This document shows, piece after piece, positions 14,838 to 27,556 of a DNA stretch of 64,000 bases. The translations under genes were made by a program, and so were the position numbers. Origin of the DNA: Actinomycetospora chiangmaiensis DSM 45062 (GTDB lineage: Bacteria; Actinomycetota; Actinomycetes; Mycobacteriales; Pseudonocardiaceae); the NCBI RefSeq assembly GCF_000379625.1, contig NZ_KB903248.1, positions 1 through 64,000 of the forward strand, read 5' to 3'. The notes beneath the pieces were generated by a model. The model worked only from the letters and a program-made list of their open reading frames with translations. It did not search any database and was not told where the DNA came from. Within the stretch, counting starts at the first letter, position 1, and each line of letters starts with the position of its first letter.

Positions 14838-16523
14838 ATGACCTACTGCGTCGCCGACTACCTGGCCGACCGCCTCGCCGAGGTCGGGGTCGAGCACGTC
14901 TTCGGCGTGCCCGGCGACTACAACCTCGCGATGCTCGACCACGTCGTCGGGCACGATCGGCTGCAGTGGGTCGGGTGCGCCAACGAGCTCGACGCCGGGT
15001 ACGCCGCCGACGGGTACGGGCGGCTGCGCGGGATGGCGGCCCTGGCCACCGCGTTCGGCGTCGGCGAGCTGTCGGCGATCAACGCGGTGGCGGGGAGCTT
15101 CGCCGAGCACGTGCCCGTGGTGCACGTCGTGGGCGCGCCGTCGACCGACCACCAGTCGGCGCACCGGATGGTCCACCACTCGCTCGGCGACGGGGTCTTC
15201 ACCCACTTCATGACGATGCACGAGGGCATCACCTGCGCGCGGGCGGCGCTCACCGTGGAGTCGGCCCGCGCGGAGATCGACCGGGTGCTCGTCGAGGTGC
15301 GCGACCGGCACCTCCCCGGCTACCTCCTCATCCCGACCGACGTCTCCGCCGCCGCGGTCGACCCGCCGTCGGGAAGCCTCCCCGCGCCGGTGGACCACAC
15401 CGACCCGGAGGCGCTGGCGGGCTTCGTCGAGAGCGCCCGCGCGCTGCTGGAGAAGGCGGGCTCGGTGGACCGGGTCGGCGTGCTCGCGGGCCTGCTCACC
15501 CACCGCGTGGGCGGGCGGGAGGTGCTGCGGGACCTGCTGGACGCCGGGCCGCTGCGCCACGCCACCGACGTGTGGTCGAAGAGCCTGGTGGACGAGAGCG
15601 TCGAGCACTTCGTCGGCACCTACGCGGGCGCGGCGAGCGCCGAGGAGGTCCGGGCAGCGGTGGAGGACGCGGCCGCACTCATCGTGGCCGGGGTCTACTT
15701 CACCGACCTGACCAGCGGGTTCTTCACCCAGCGGATCACGCGCTCGCGGACGATCGAGCTCGGCGCGCGGACGGCGAGCGTGGGCGCCGCGACGTTCTCG
15801 CCGGTCGAGCTGCCGACCGCCCTCGCCGCGCTGGTCCCCCTGGTCGCGGAGCTCGCGGCCCGGGGCGGGGTCACCGCGCCGCGTCCCGCGCCGGCCCCGG
15901 TCCTCACGGCCTCCGACGCCTCCGAGCCGCTCTCGCAGGACGCGCTGTGGGCCGAGGTGGCGGACTTCCTGCGCGAGGGCGACGTGGTGCTGGCCGACCA
16001 GGGCACGTCGTTCTACGGGGCGAGCACCCACCGGCTGCCGCGCGGCGTGGACTTCCTCGGGCAGCCGCTGTGGGCGTCGATCGGCTACACGCTGCCGGCG
16101 ACGCTCGGGGCCTGCCTCGCGCAGCCCGACTCGCGCGGCGTCCTGCTCATCGGCGACGGCGCCGCGCAGCTGACGGTGGCCGAGCTCGGCACGATCGTCC
16201 GCGAGGGGCTCGCGCCGGTGATCGTGGTGGTCGACAACGACGGCTACACCGTCGAGCGCGCGATCCACGGCCCGGCCGAGCCGTACAACGACATCGTCCG
16301 CTGGGACTGGACGGCCGCCCCCGCGATGTTCGCCCCCGGCGGCGGGGCCACGGCCCGGCGCGCGAGCACCGTCGGCGAGCTCCGGGCCGCTCTACGCGCG
16401 GCGCGGGAGGACCCGACGACGACGGCGATCGTGCAGGCGGTGGTGCCGCGCGACGACGTGCCGCAGCTGCTCGCCGACCTCACCAAGGCGCTGGGTCAGG
16501 CCAACTCCGACGCCAGCTCCTGA
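14838..16523 (+). CDS. Thiamine-diphosphate 2-keto acid decarboxylase (pyruvate/indolepyruvate decarboxylase family)
   Basis: Non-oxidative decarboxylation of a 2-keto acid to an aldehyde. The 561-residue protein has all the family marks: catalytic Glu in GCANELDAGYAADGY, the adjacent histidine pair in RMVHHSLGDG and the ThDP/Mg motif GDGAAQLTVAEL ending in VVDNDGYTVE. The tail PAEPYNDIVRWDW is typical of pyruvate, indolepyruvate or branched-chain keto acid decarboxylases; which one cannot be decided. Its 3' end overlaps the convergent hydrolase gene by 28 bp, so the two transcripts are antisense to each other there. Confidence 0.88.
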   Translation: MTYCVADYLADRLAEVGVEHVFGVPGDYNLAMLDHVVGHDRLQWVGCANELDAGYAADGYGRLRGMAALATAFGVGELSAINAVAGSFAEHVPVVHVVGAPSTDHQSAHRMVHHSLGDGVFTHFMTMHEGITCARAALTVESARAEIDRVLVEVRDRHLPGYLLIPTDVSAAAVDPPSGSLPAPVDHTDPEALAGFVESARALLEKAGSVDRVGVLAGLLTHRVGGREVLRDLLDAGPLRHATDVWSKSLVDESVEHFVGTYAGAASAEEVRAAVEDAAALIVAGVYFTDLTSGFFTQRITRSRTIELGARTASVGAATFSPVELPTALAALVPLVAELAARGGVTAPRPAPAPVLTASDASEPLSQDALWAEVADFLREGDVVLADQGTSFYGASTHRLPRGVDFLGQPLWASIGYTLPATLGACLAQPDSRGVLLIGDGAAQLTVAELGTIVREGLAPVIVVVDNDGYTVERAIHGPAEPYNDIVRWDWTAAPAMFAPGGGATARRASTVGELRAALRAAREDPTTTAIVQAVVPRDDVPQLLADLTKALGQANSDASS

Positions 16524-17305
16524 GCGAGGAACTCCACGGTCATCGCGTCGACCTGCCGCGCGGCGTCGGTCTGCGGGGCGGGCTCGACGCCGGGCTCGTC
16601 CGCGAGGGCGTGCCCCATGTCGTTGACGACCCGCAGGTCGGCCCGGACCCCCTGCTCGCGGCGCATGTCGCGCAGGCGCCCGGCCGGGTAGAGCACCGCG
16701 TCGAGGTCGTCGTCGCCGCCGACGATGCACCGCACGGCGGTGGCGCCGAACTCGTGGGACCGCCACACCAGGTCCATCCGGTCGGCCACCGCCTCGGACT
16801 CCGGCGTCCACCGGTAGTCCACGCCGAACTCGCGCGCCAGGACGTCGACCAGCGGCCGCAGCTGGACCAGGGGGCTGATCAGGACCGCGGCCCGTGCCTC
16901 GACGACCTTCCCGACGACGACCCCTCCCGCGACCCCCGCCCCCGCCGAGCCGCCGACCACGGCGACCGGTCCGTCGCCGATCCCCTGCGCGGCGCGGACC
17001 TCGTCGAGCAGGCCGGGGAGCTCGGCGACCGCCTCCTCGTTGATGCGGCCGTGCAGGTTCAGCACCGGCTCCTCGTAGCCGAGCCGCATGACCTCCTCCT
17101 GACCCGGCGAACGCTCGCCGCACAGCGGCAGGCCGGGGTAGAGCCGCCACACGTCCAGCCCTGCGAGCGGCAACGCGGCCGCGAAGGCCCGTTCCGTGCG
17201 CGGCGCGTCCATGAGGTGCCAGGCGATGACGAGCGGCGCGTCTGCCCGTCCCGACGACGGCGGCTCGAGCACGTACGGGACTCCGGCGGCGGAGGTGCTG
17301 TACAT
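16496..17305 (-). CDS. Alpha/beta hydrolase fold protein
   Basis: A 269-residue serine-hydrolase-type protein of unknown substrate. The nucleophile elbow is VVGGSAGAGVAGG (Ser in GGSAG, about residue 120) and a late catalytic histidine is likely in VNDMGHALADEPG. Near the start, PLVIAWHLMDAPRTERAF matches the first strand and oxyanion region. The start ATG 17305 is preceded at 7 nt by TACGGT (minus strand), the spacing of a leaderless transcript. It is divergent from a TetR gene with a large palindrome between them that overlaps both starts, so it is probably the TetR target. Confidence 0.8.
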   Translation of the reverse strand: MYSTSAAGVPYVLEPPSSGRADAPLVIAWHLMDAPRTERAFAAALPLAGLDVWRLYPGLPLCGERSPGQEEVMRLGYEEPVLNLHGRINEEAVAELPGLLDEVRAAQGIGDGPVAVVGGSAGAGVAGGVVVGKVVEARAAVLISPLVQLRPLVDVLAREFGVDYRWTPESEAVADRMDLVWRSHEFGATAVRCIVGGDDDLDAVLYPAGRLRDMRREQGVRADLRVVNDMGHALADEPGVEPAPQTDAARQVDAMTVEFLAQELASELA

Positions 17306-17335
17306 AGTCCAATACCGTAGCTGGACGCTGTACAG
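17298..17335. promoter_or_regulatory. TetR-family operator between hydrolase and tetR
   Basis: Inverted repeat CTGTACA-nnn-TCCA / TGGA-nnn-TGTACAG with 10 bp between the inner arms. All 11 conserved positions per half-site match. It fills the gap between the two divergent genes, covers the hydrolase start codon and overlaps both putative -10 boxes, so one bound dimer pair could repress both. Confidence 0.75.
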
Positions 17336-17344
17336 TTGGGAAGC

Positions 17345-17929
17345 GTGAGAACCCCCGGGCAGCGGGCCGGTCTGACCCGACCCACCGTCGTGACCGCGGC
17401 GCGCGAGGTCCTCGACGACGGCGCATCGTTCTCCATGCGCGCCGTGGCCGGACGCCTGGGGGTCGCCCCGAACGCCCTGTACAGCCACGTCGCCGGCCGG
17501 GACGCCCTGCTCGACGCCGTGCTCGACGACCTGCTCGCCGCCCTGCCGTCGCCGGTCGTCGGGGATCCACGGGCCGGGCTGGTGGACCTGATGACCGCCA
17601 CCCACGACCTGCTCCTCGCCCACCCGGGCCTGGTCCCCCACTTCGTGGCCCGGCAGGGTTCGCGCGGCCCGAACGCCCAGCGGCTCGGCGAGAGCATGCG
17701 CTCCTGTCTGGCGGCGGCGGGCGTGCTCGACCGCGCCGCGCAGGACACCGCGATCCGTGTCCTCGTGGTGCACGCGATCGGCAACGCCGCCCTCGGGGTG
17801 ACCGCGGACGGTGCCCCGCTGCCGCCGGACGTCCTGCGCGCCACCTACGCCGCGGGGTTGTCGTGGCTGGTCGACGGGGCGCTGGGGTCGGCGGCGGCCG
17901 TCGAGCGAAGGGCACCGTCGGTCGGGTAG
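17345..17929 (+). CDS. TetR/AcrR-family transcriptional regulator
   Basis: One-component regulator of 194 residues. The N-terminal HTH spans about residues 10-55 (VTAAREVLDDGASFSMRAVA, then GRLGVAPNALYSHVAGRDAL); the rest is the helical ligand-binding part, with a TetR_C-like LVHAIGNAALGV. I place the start at GTG 17345: TACAGT at 17331-17336 ends 8 nt before it, suggesting a leaderless mRNA. A TTG at 17336 would add three residues. It is divergent from, and probably represses, the hydrolase gene and itself through the palindrome at 17298-17335. Its stop codon lies inside the left arm of a large repeat. Confidence 0.88.
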   Translation: MRTPGQRAGLTRPTVVTAAREVLDDGASFSMRAVAGRLGVAPNALYSHVAGRDALLDAVLDDLLAALPSPVVGDPRAGLVDLMTATHDLLLAHPGLVPHFVARQGSRGPNAQRLGESMRSCLAAAGVLDRAAQDTAIRVLVVHAIGNAALGVTADGAPLPPDVLRATYAAGLSWLVDGALGSAAAVERRAPSVG

Positions 17930-18021
17930 ACCGACCGTGGGCGCCCTTCGCCACCGGGGTCCGCCCTGGCCGAAGGGGCCCTTCGCTCGATCTATCCGAC
18001 CGGAGGTGCCCTTCGCTCGAC
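17900..18021. repeat. ~120-bp nested inverted-repeat element, copy 1
   Basis: The left arm (17900-17930) and right arm (17991-18021) are 31 nt each and match at 28 positions when one is reverse-complemented. They are built from GTCGAGCGAAGGGCACC and GGTCGG.TAGA. A second, inner stem pairs GGGCGCCCTTCG with CGAAGGGGCCC. The element bridges the convergent ends of tetR and pheT and may terminate both. A related element with the same arms is at 43213-43331. Confidence 0.85.
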
Positions 18022-18033
18022 CGCGGGAAGCGC

Positions 18034-20544
18034 TCAGGCGCGCAACGTCGCCCCGTGCCGCTCCCCGGCGAGCGCGATCGCCGCGTCCCGGGCGGCGCCG
18101 GCCTCCTCGAGGGTCAGCGTCCGGTCGGGCGCGCGGAGCCGCAGCGCGAACGCCAGCGACCGCCGGCCCTCCCCCACCTGGGCACCCGAGTAGACGTCGA
18201 AGAGCCGCACGTCCTCGATCAGCTCGCCGCCGCCCTCGACGAGGTCGGCCTCGATCGCGGCGACCGGGACGTCCTGCGCCACGACGAGCGCGACGTCGAG
18301 CAGCACCGGCGGGAAGGGCGACACCTCCGGGCGCGCGAGCACCTCGCGCACCGGCAGCCGGTCGAGCTCCAGCTCCATCGCGCACGTCCGCGGCGGCAGC
18401 CCTAGCGCCTCCAGCACCTTCGGGTGCAGCTCGCCGGCGTGCCCGACGAGAACGCCGTCGACGTGCAGCGCCGCGCAGCGCCCGGGGTGCCACGGCGCGT
18501 GGCGGTCGTTCGACACCGTGGGCGTCGCCCCGTACACCGCGGCGACGGTGCGGGCGGCCTCGACCGCGTCCGCCCACGTCGACGGCCGGCCCTCGCCCCA
18601 CCAGCCCTTGGGCTCCCACGCGCCCGTGAGCACCGCGCCGACCCGCAGCGGCTGCGCCGGCAGCGCCTCGAGCAGGGCGGCGATCTCCGCGTCGGAGGGT
18701 CGCGCGTCGGTCCCGACGACGGGTGCGTCCGCCGGCTCCCCGTCGGGGCGGGCCACCTGGCCGACGTGGAAGAGCGCGAGGTCGCGCAGGCCGCGCGAGA
18801 CGTTGCGGACGACCGCGTCGAGCAGGCCCGGCAGCAGCGTCGTCGCCATGAGCGAGCGGTCGGCGTCGAGCGGGTTCGCGAGCCGGACCGCGGTGCGGCG
18901 CGAGTCGTCGTCGTCCAGGCCGAAGGCGTCGAGCACGGCCGGCGACATGAACGGCGAGGGCAGGACCTCCTGGAAGCCCGCGTCGGCGAGCGCGTGGGAG
19001 ACCTGCCGACGCCGGCGCTGCGCCATCGTCAGCCCGGTGCCGCCCGCGAACACCGGGAGCACCGACGGGATGACGTCGTAGCCCTCGAGGCGCAGGACCT
19101 CCTCGACGAGGTCGGCGGGGCGGGTCAGGTCGGGCCGCCAGGTCGGCGGGACCACGGCGACGCCGTCACCCCCGACGTCGACCCCGCAGCCCACCTGGAC
19201 GAGGCGCCGCACGCTCGCGCCGCGCGGGTAGGTCACGCCGGCGACGCGGTCGGGCAGGTCGAGCGGCATCGTGATCGTCGGGGTCGGCGCCTCGATGCCC
19301 GCCGCGAACGGGCCGACGTCGGTGACGCCGCCCTCGATCGTCGCGCCCCCGTGGTGCGCGAGCAGCGCGGCGGCGCGGTCCGTGGCGGCCCGCGCCACGG
19401 CAGGGTCGACCGCCCGCTCGAAGCGGCGCGCGGCCTCGCTCGGGAGCTTGTGACGCCGGGCCGTGCGCGCCACCGACGCCGGGTCCCAGGTGGCCGCCTC
19501 GAGCAGCACGTCGGTGGTGGTCGGGGTGACCTCGGTCGACGCCCCGCCCATGACGCCCGCGAGCCCGATCGGGCCGGAGTCGTCGCTCACCACGACGTCG
19601 TCCGGGTCGAGGGCGCGGCTGACGTCGTCGAGCGTCGTGATCTTCTCGTCGGCGCGGGCCCGCCGGACCACGACGTCGCCGGTCACCCGCGTGGCGTCGT
19701 AGGCGTGCATCGGCTGGCCGAGCTCGAGCATCACGTAGTTCGTCACGTCGACCGCGAGCGAGATCGGACGGATGCCCGCGAGCAGCAGCCGGCGGATCAT
19801 CCACCACGGCGACGGCGCCGTCGGGTCGAGGTCGGTGACCCGGCGGGCGACGAAACGACGGCAGCCCGACGACGGGTCGACGACGACCGGGTAGCCGGCC
19901 TCCCCCGTCGTCGGGACCCCGTGGTCGATGGCGGCGGGGTCGCCGAAGGGTGCGTCGTACGCGCCCGCGAGCTCCCGGCCCATGCCGCGGATCGACAGCG
20001 CGTACCCGCGGTCGGGGTTGACCGCGATGTCGAGGACCGCGTCGGCGTCGCCCTCCGCGAGCCCGAGCAGGGGCGCGGCGTCGGTGCCGGGCTCCGCCGT
20101 GTCCGGGGGCAGCACGAGGATGCCGGCGTGGTCGTCGCCGAGGCCGAGCTCGTCGAGGGCGCACAGCATGCCGTCGGAGACGCGGCCGTAGGTCTTGCGG
20201 GCGGCGATGGCGAAGTCGCCGGGCAGCGTCGTGCCGGGCAGCGCCGCGACCACGAGGTCGCCGACGGCGAAGTTCGTGGCGCCGCAGACGATGCCCTGGG
20301 GCGCCGCCGGGTCGCTCCCCCGCGTCCCGACGTCGACCCGGCAGAACCGGATCGGCTTCTTGAACTCGGTCAGCTCCTCGATCTCGAGGACCTTCCCGAC
20401 GACGAGCGGGCCGGGGACGGCCTCGAGCGCCACGACGTCCTCGACCTCGAACCCGACGCGGATCAGGGCCTCGGCGAGGTCGTCGGCCGAGGGCTGCTCG
20501 GTCAGACCGACGTGCTCGGTGAGCCACGAGACGGGGACGCGCAC
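18034..20544 (-). CDS. pheT: Phenylalanyl-tRNA synthetase beta subunit
   Basis: Beta chain of the alpha2-beta2 PheRS; carries the tRNA-binding, editing and B5 modules. The 836-residue protein begins MRVPVSWLTEHVGL, has the EMAP-like tRNA-binding domain (about 40-155, e.g. IVCGATNFAVGDLVVAALPG), the B3/B4 editing region (LAVDVTNYVMLELGQPMHAY), B5 and a C-terminal anticodon-binding fold (SPFPPVLLDVALVV). Length is normal. Start is GTG at 20544, 36 nt after pheS. Two copies of the 12-mer CCCGACGACGGG fall inside it (19865, 19904) plus one at 18712, read in different frames. Confidence 0.97.
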   Translation of the reverse strand: MRVPVSWLTEHVGLTEQPSADDLAEALIRVGFEVEDVVALEAVPGPLVVGKVLEIEELTEFKKPIRFCRVDVGTRGSDPAAPQGIVCGATNFAVGDLVVAALPGTTLPGDFAIAARKTYGRVSDGMLCALDELGLGDDHAGILVLPPDTAEPGTDAAPLLGLAEGDADAVLDIAVNPDRGYALSIRGMGRELAGAYDAPFGDPAAIDHGVPTTGEAGYPVVVDPSSGCRRFVARRVTDLDPTAPSPWWMIRRLLLAGIRPISLAVDVTNYVMLELGQPMHAYDATRVTGDVVVRRARADEKITTLDDVSRALDPDDVVVSDDSGPIGLAGVMGGASTEVTPTTTDVLLEAATWDPASVARTARRHKLPSEAARRFERAVDPAVARAATDRAAALLAHHGGATIEGGVTDVGPFAAGIEAPTPTITMPLDLPDRVAGVTYPRGASVRRLVQVGCGVDVGGDGVAVVPPTWRPDLTRPADLVEEVLRLEGYDVIPSVLPVFAGGTGLTMAQRRRRQVSHALADAGFQEVLPSPFMSPAVLDAFGLDDDDSRRTAVRLANPLDADRSLMATTLLPGLLDAVVRNVSRGLRDLALFHVGQVARPDGEPADAPVVGTDARPSDAEIAALLEALPAQPLRVGAVLTGAWEPKGWWGEGRPSTWADAVEAARTVAAVYGATPTVSNDRHAPWHPGRCAALHVDGVLVGHAGELHPKVLEALGLPPRTCAMELELDRLPVREVLARPEVSPFPPVLLDVALVVAQDVPVAAIEADLVEGGGELIEDVRLFDVYSGAQVGEGRRSLAFALRLRAPDRTLTLEEAGAARDAAIALAGERHGATLRA

Positions 20545-20580
20545 GGGAGAATCAGACCTTCCGGTGTCGGGCGGGGACGA

Positions 20581-21693
<1,113 letters not shown>

Positions 21694-22542
21694 CTATCGA
21701 GGGGGTCCGACAGGGTTCGCAACCTGCGTCCCGCTGCGCTCCGTCTCCTGCGCCCGCACCGACGCGTAGAGGCAGACCGCGGCGGCCGTGGCGAGGTTGA
21801 GGCTCTCGGCGTGGCCCCGGATCGGGACGCGGACCCGGTGGTCGGCCTGCGCGGCGACCTCGGCCGGGACCCCGTGGGCCTCGCTCCCGAAGACCCAGGC
21901 GGTCGGACGTGCCAGCAGGTCGTCCGTGTCCGGGCCCAGCACGGTCTCCCCGCCACCGTCGGCGACGACGAGGGCGAGCCCGGCTTCGCGGAGCCGGGAG
22001 AACCCGACGTCGGGAAAGCGCTCGCGCAGCACCGGGAGGTGGAAGAGGCTCCCCATGCTGGCGCGGACGCACTTGGGGTTGTAAGGGTCGACGGAGTCGC
22101 CCACGAGGAGGACCGCGTCGGCACCCGCGGCGTCGGCCGTGCGGATGACGGTGCCCGCGTTGCCCGGGTCGGCGACGTCGACGAGGACGGCGACCAGGCG
22201 TGGCTGCGGCGGGAACTCGGCCCGCGGCTGCCGGCACACCAGGACGAGGCCCTGCGGGCGCACGGTGTCGGTGAGGCCCGCGATCGCCTTCTCGCTGACG
22301 AGGGCGATCCGGATCCCGGCCTCCCGGGCCCGGATCAGCAGGTCGCGCTCGCGGTCGGCGACGTGCTCGGTGACGAAGAGGTCGGTCACGGCGCCCGGGT
22401 CGGTCTCCGCCCGGGTCACCGCGTCGTACGCCGGCCGGACCCCCTCGAGGAGGAAGCGGCCGGTGTCCTCACGCGCCGCGCGCCGCAGCAGCTTGCGGGC
22501 TGCGGCGACGCGCGGGGTGCGTTCGGTGAGGAGCTCGGTCAG
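21694..22542 (-). CDS. TrmH/SpoU-family RNA 2'-O-methyltransferase
   Basis: SPOUT-class methyltransferase acting on rRNA or tRNA. The C-terminal half has the three SpoU motifs: [33 protein letters not shown] and [19 protein letters not shown]. The first ATG/GTG (GTG 22419) would remove ~40 residues of a typical SpoU substrate-binding domain. Upstream, in the same frame and without a stop, is a good family N terminus, [20 protein letters not shown]. No ATG/GTG/TTG exists there, so I start it at CTG 22542, which overlaps the rplT stop as CTGA and has GAGGA about 8 nt upstream. This gives 282 residues, the normal length. Confidence 0.87.
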   Translation of the reverse strand: MTELLTERTPRVAAARKLLRRAAREDTGRFLLEGVRPAYDAVTRAETDPGAVTDLFVTEHVADRERDLLIRAREAGIRIALVSEKAIAGLTDTVRPQGLVLVCRQPRAEFPPQPRLVAVLVDVADPGNAGTVIRTADAAGADAVLLVGDSVDPYNPKCVRASMGSLFHLPVLRERFPDVGFSRLREAGLALVVADGGGETVLGPDTDDLLARPTAWVFGSEAHGVPAEVAAQADHRVRVPIRGHAESLNLATAAAVCLYASVRAQETERSGTQVANPVGPPR

Positions 22543-22934
22543 GCGGCGTCCTCGGTCTTCTCCGCGCCCTTGGGCACGTCGGCCACCGCGGCGCGGGCGG
22601 TCTCGACCAGCGCCGCGAAGGCGGTCGGGTCGGAGACGGCGATCTCGGCGAGGACCTTGCGGTCCGCCTCGATGCCCGCGAGCTTGAGGCCCTGCATGAA
22701 CCGGTTGTAGGTCATGTCGTTGGCCCGGGCCGCCGCGTTGATGCGGGTGATCCAGAGCTGCCGGAAGTCGCCCTTGCGCTGCTTGCGGTCGCGGTAGGCG
22801 TAGGTCAGCGAGTGGAGCTGCTGCTCCTTGGCCTTGCGGTAGAGCCGGGAACGCTGCCCGCGGTAGCCGCTGGCGTCCGCGAGAACGGTACGGCGCTTCT
22901 TCTGGGCGTTGACTGCGCGCTTGACGCGTGCCAC
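22539..22934 (-). CDS. rplT: 50S ribosomal protein L20
   Basis: Binds 23S rRNA early in 50S assembly. The 131-residue protein has the canonical [20 protein letters not shown] start and the [20 protein letters not shown] core. A ~12-residue acidic tail extends past the usual end. It follows rpmI in infC-rpmI-rplT. In other bacteria L20 represses this operon; no L20-binding pseudoknot could be recognised here. Confidence 0.98.
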   Translation of the reverse strand: MARVKRAVNAQKKRRTVLADASGYRGQRSRLYRKAKEQQLHSLTYAYRDRKQRKGDFRQLWITRINAAARANDMTYNRFMQGLKLAGIEADRKVLAEIAVSDPTAFAALVETARAAVADVPKGAEKTEDAA

Positions 22935-23004
22935 GTCGTCCTGCCTTCGATCGTGTCGGGAACGGTCACCGGGGCGTCACGGCGACCGGGTGGTCAGGGG
23001 CTGC

Positions 23005-23196
23005 TCAGATACCGAGCATCTTGCGGATGCGGCGGTCGTCCGACTTGGCGACCTCCGTCTGACCCGCGAGGCGGCGCGTGTGCTCGCTGGACTTCTTCTC
23101 CAGCAGGTGGCGCTTGCCGGCCTTCTCGCGCAGCAGCTTGCCGGTGCCCGACACCTTGATGCGCTTCTTGGTCCCGGAGTGGGTCTTGTTCTTCAT
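23005..23196 (-). CDS. rpmI: 50S ribosomal protein L35
   Basis: A 63-residue ribosomal protein: begins [20 protein letters not shown], contains [22 protein letters not shown] (split here by residues) and ends RRIRKMLGI. Start ATG 23196. It lies 116 nt after infC and 70 nt before rplT, the standard order. Confidence 0.97.
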   Translation of the reverse strand: MKNKTHSGTKKRIKVSGTGKLLREKAGKRHLLEKKSSEHTRRLAGQTEVAKSDDRRIRKMLGI

Positions 23197-23312
23197 CCGT
23201 CCTCGTCCTGGTCGTCCTGCCGTCCCGGTGTCCTCGAGTGCGACCCGGGCGGGGGCGGCTCCCGCGTCCGCGGTGCGGGCCGTACCGGAGGGTACGGCCC
23301 GCCTCCGCGACG

Positions 23313-23900
23313 TCAGGAGGTCGGCGTGGGCTCCGCGGCGGCCTCGTTCTCCGCCTGGGCCGCAGCCTGCTGCTTGGGCGTCTTCGCGACCTTCTTGTTG
23401 GGCGCGAGCACCATGGTCATGTTGCGGCCGTCCTGCTTCGGTGAAGCCTCGACGAACGCGAGATCGCCGACGTCCTCGGCGAGCCGCTGGAGCAGCCGGA
23501 AGCCCAGCTCCGGGCGGGACTGCTCGCGACCACGGAACATGATCGTGACCTTGACCTTGTGCCCCTGACCGAGGAAGCGGGTGACGTGACCCTTCTTCGT
23601 CTCGTAGTCGTGCGGGTCGATCTTCGGCCGGAGCTTCTGCTCCTTGATCACGGTCTGCTGCTGGTTGCGACGCGACTCGCGGGCCTTCTGCGCGCTCTCG
23701 TACTTGAACTTGCCGAAGTCCATGAGCTTGCAGACCGGCGGGCGCGCCTGCGCCGCGACCTCGACGAGGTCGAGGTCGGCCTCCCGGGCCAGCCGCAGGG
23801 CGTCCTCGATGCGGACGATCCCCACCTGCTCGCCGTTCGGACCGACCAGACGGACCTCGGGCACGCGGATGCGCTCGTTGATGCGCGTCTCTGCGCTGAT
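23313..23900 (-). CDS. infC: Translation initiation factor IF-3 (ATC start)
   Basis: Binds the 30S subunit and proofreads start codon choice. The 195-residue protein has the usual beginning [19 protein letters not shown], the linker [15 protein letters not shown] and the C-terminal domain ending MVLAPNK, followed by a Lys/Ala/Glu-rich tail. I place the start at ATC 23900: it has AGGAG five bases upstream, and family similarity begins exactly there. An in-frame open frame extends upstream to 24218, but its sequence is low complexity. A rare AUC/AUU start lets IF-3 repress its own translation, as known for E. coli infC (AUU). First gene of infC-rpmI-rplT. Confidence 0.93.
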   Translation of the reverse strand: MSAETRINERIRVPEVRLVGPNGEQVGIVRIEDALRLAREADLDLVEVAAQARPPVCKLMDFGKFKYESAQKARESRRNQQQTVIKEQKLRPKIDPHDYETKKGHVTRFLGQGHKVKVTIMFRGREQSRPELGFRLLQRLAEDVGDLAFVEASPKQDGRNMTMVLAPNKKVAKTPKQQAAAQAENEAAAEPTPTS

Positions 23901-24300
23901 GAGTTCTCCTCGGGTTCGACAGTGTTTCCGGCCGCAACCCGGCGAGAGGTGTCCTTGTTCCCTCACGACGCCGGGCCCCGCGCCGTCGTGCTCGTGGCGG
24001 GGGCCCTGACTCGTACCGATCGGACTCGTTGTCGGATCTTTCCCGACGACGGGTCTTGTTTCGGCCGTCCCTCGCGGGACGGCTGAAGACCGGGACCCGG
24101 CCACCGGGGGCGGCTCGGGTGGGAGACGGGCTCCACTTGCCGCTCGACGGACACGCAAGCACCCGTCGAGCTGGTCGCTCACCGGGACTCTACCACCGGG
24201 CGCGTGTCGGACTCCCACGGCGCGTCCCGGCCTCCGCCGAGACTCACCTCAGGCAGGTTCGACGGCGTCCCGGGATGCCTGGCGTCACGCTCGTGCCGGG
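23901..24300 (-). promoter_or_regulatory. Structured leader and promoter region of infC-rpmI-rplT
   Basis: No gene fits this 400-bp stretch. It holds a perfect 8-bp hairpin GCCGTCCC-TCGC-GGGACGGC (24064-24083), a longer G/C hairpin pairing GGGCCCCGC (23973-23981) with GCGGGGGCCC (23997-24006), and one copy of CCCGACGACGGG (24042). uvrA ends at its far side. These stems could form a terminator for uvrA and an attenuator-like leader for infC; no U-tract follows either stem. Confidence 0.5.
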
Positions 24301-27198
<2,898 letters not shown>

Positions 27199-27556
27199 GG
27201 ATCAACTCCCCAGGGCGATCTCGGACAGGGCGGTGCTCGCCTGTCATACCCCCGGGCACCGACAACATCGTCCGGCAGCGACTCGCGGGGGTTCACCTCC
27301 ACTGTAGGAGCCGGTGTCCAGGTCGCCCGCCGGGCCCGGATCCGGGCGGTCAACGGCCGCTCCACGACGGCGGGCGCGGACACACCCCGTCGTCGGGAGG
27401 GGCCATGTGCGGTGAACGGACGAGCGGGTACGCCTCCCGGGTGACCACCACGGCCCGCCCGCTCCCCCGGACCGGCTCCGGACCGGCGGTCTTCCCGACG
27501 ACGGGTCCGGACTCGGCGACGCATGGGTGTCGGGGTGACCGGGCAGACTGTCGGGC
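27199..27556. other. Divergent intergenic region uvrA / metallo-hydrolase
   Basis: A 358-bp spacer with no credible gene. It carries two copies of CCCGACGACGGG in opposite orientations (27386, 27494). Two TGTCGGG words lie just before the hydrolase start (27532 and 27550). A -10-like CAGACT at 27544-27549 ends 7 nt before the GTG start at 27557, suggesting a leaderless transcript. I see no LexA box for uvrA. Confidence 0.55.

Noticed and set aside
23197-23312. L20-type autoregulatory leader between infC and rpmI
   Set aside because: No recognisable pseudoknot; the gap is short and only G/C-rich.
23901-24218. N-terminal extension of infC
   Set aside because: The frame is open but low in complexity, includes hairpins, and contradicts the normal IF-3 start; ATC 23900 with AGGAG is better.
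27199-27556. LexA/SOS box upstream of uvrA
   Set aside because: No TCGAAC-N4-GTTCGA-like sequence could be found in the spacer.
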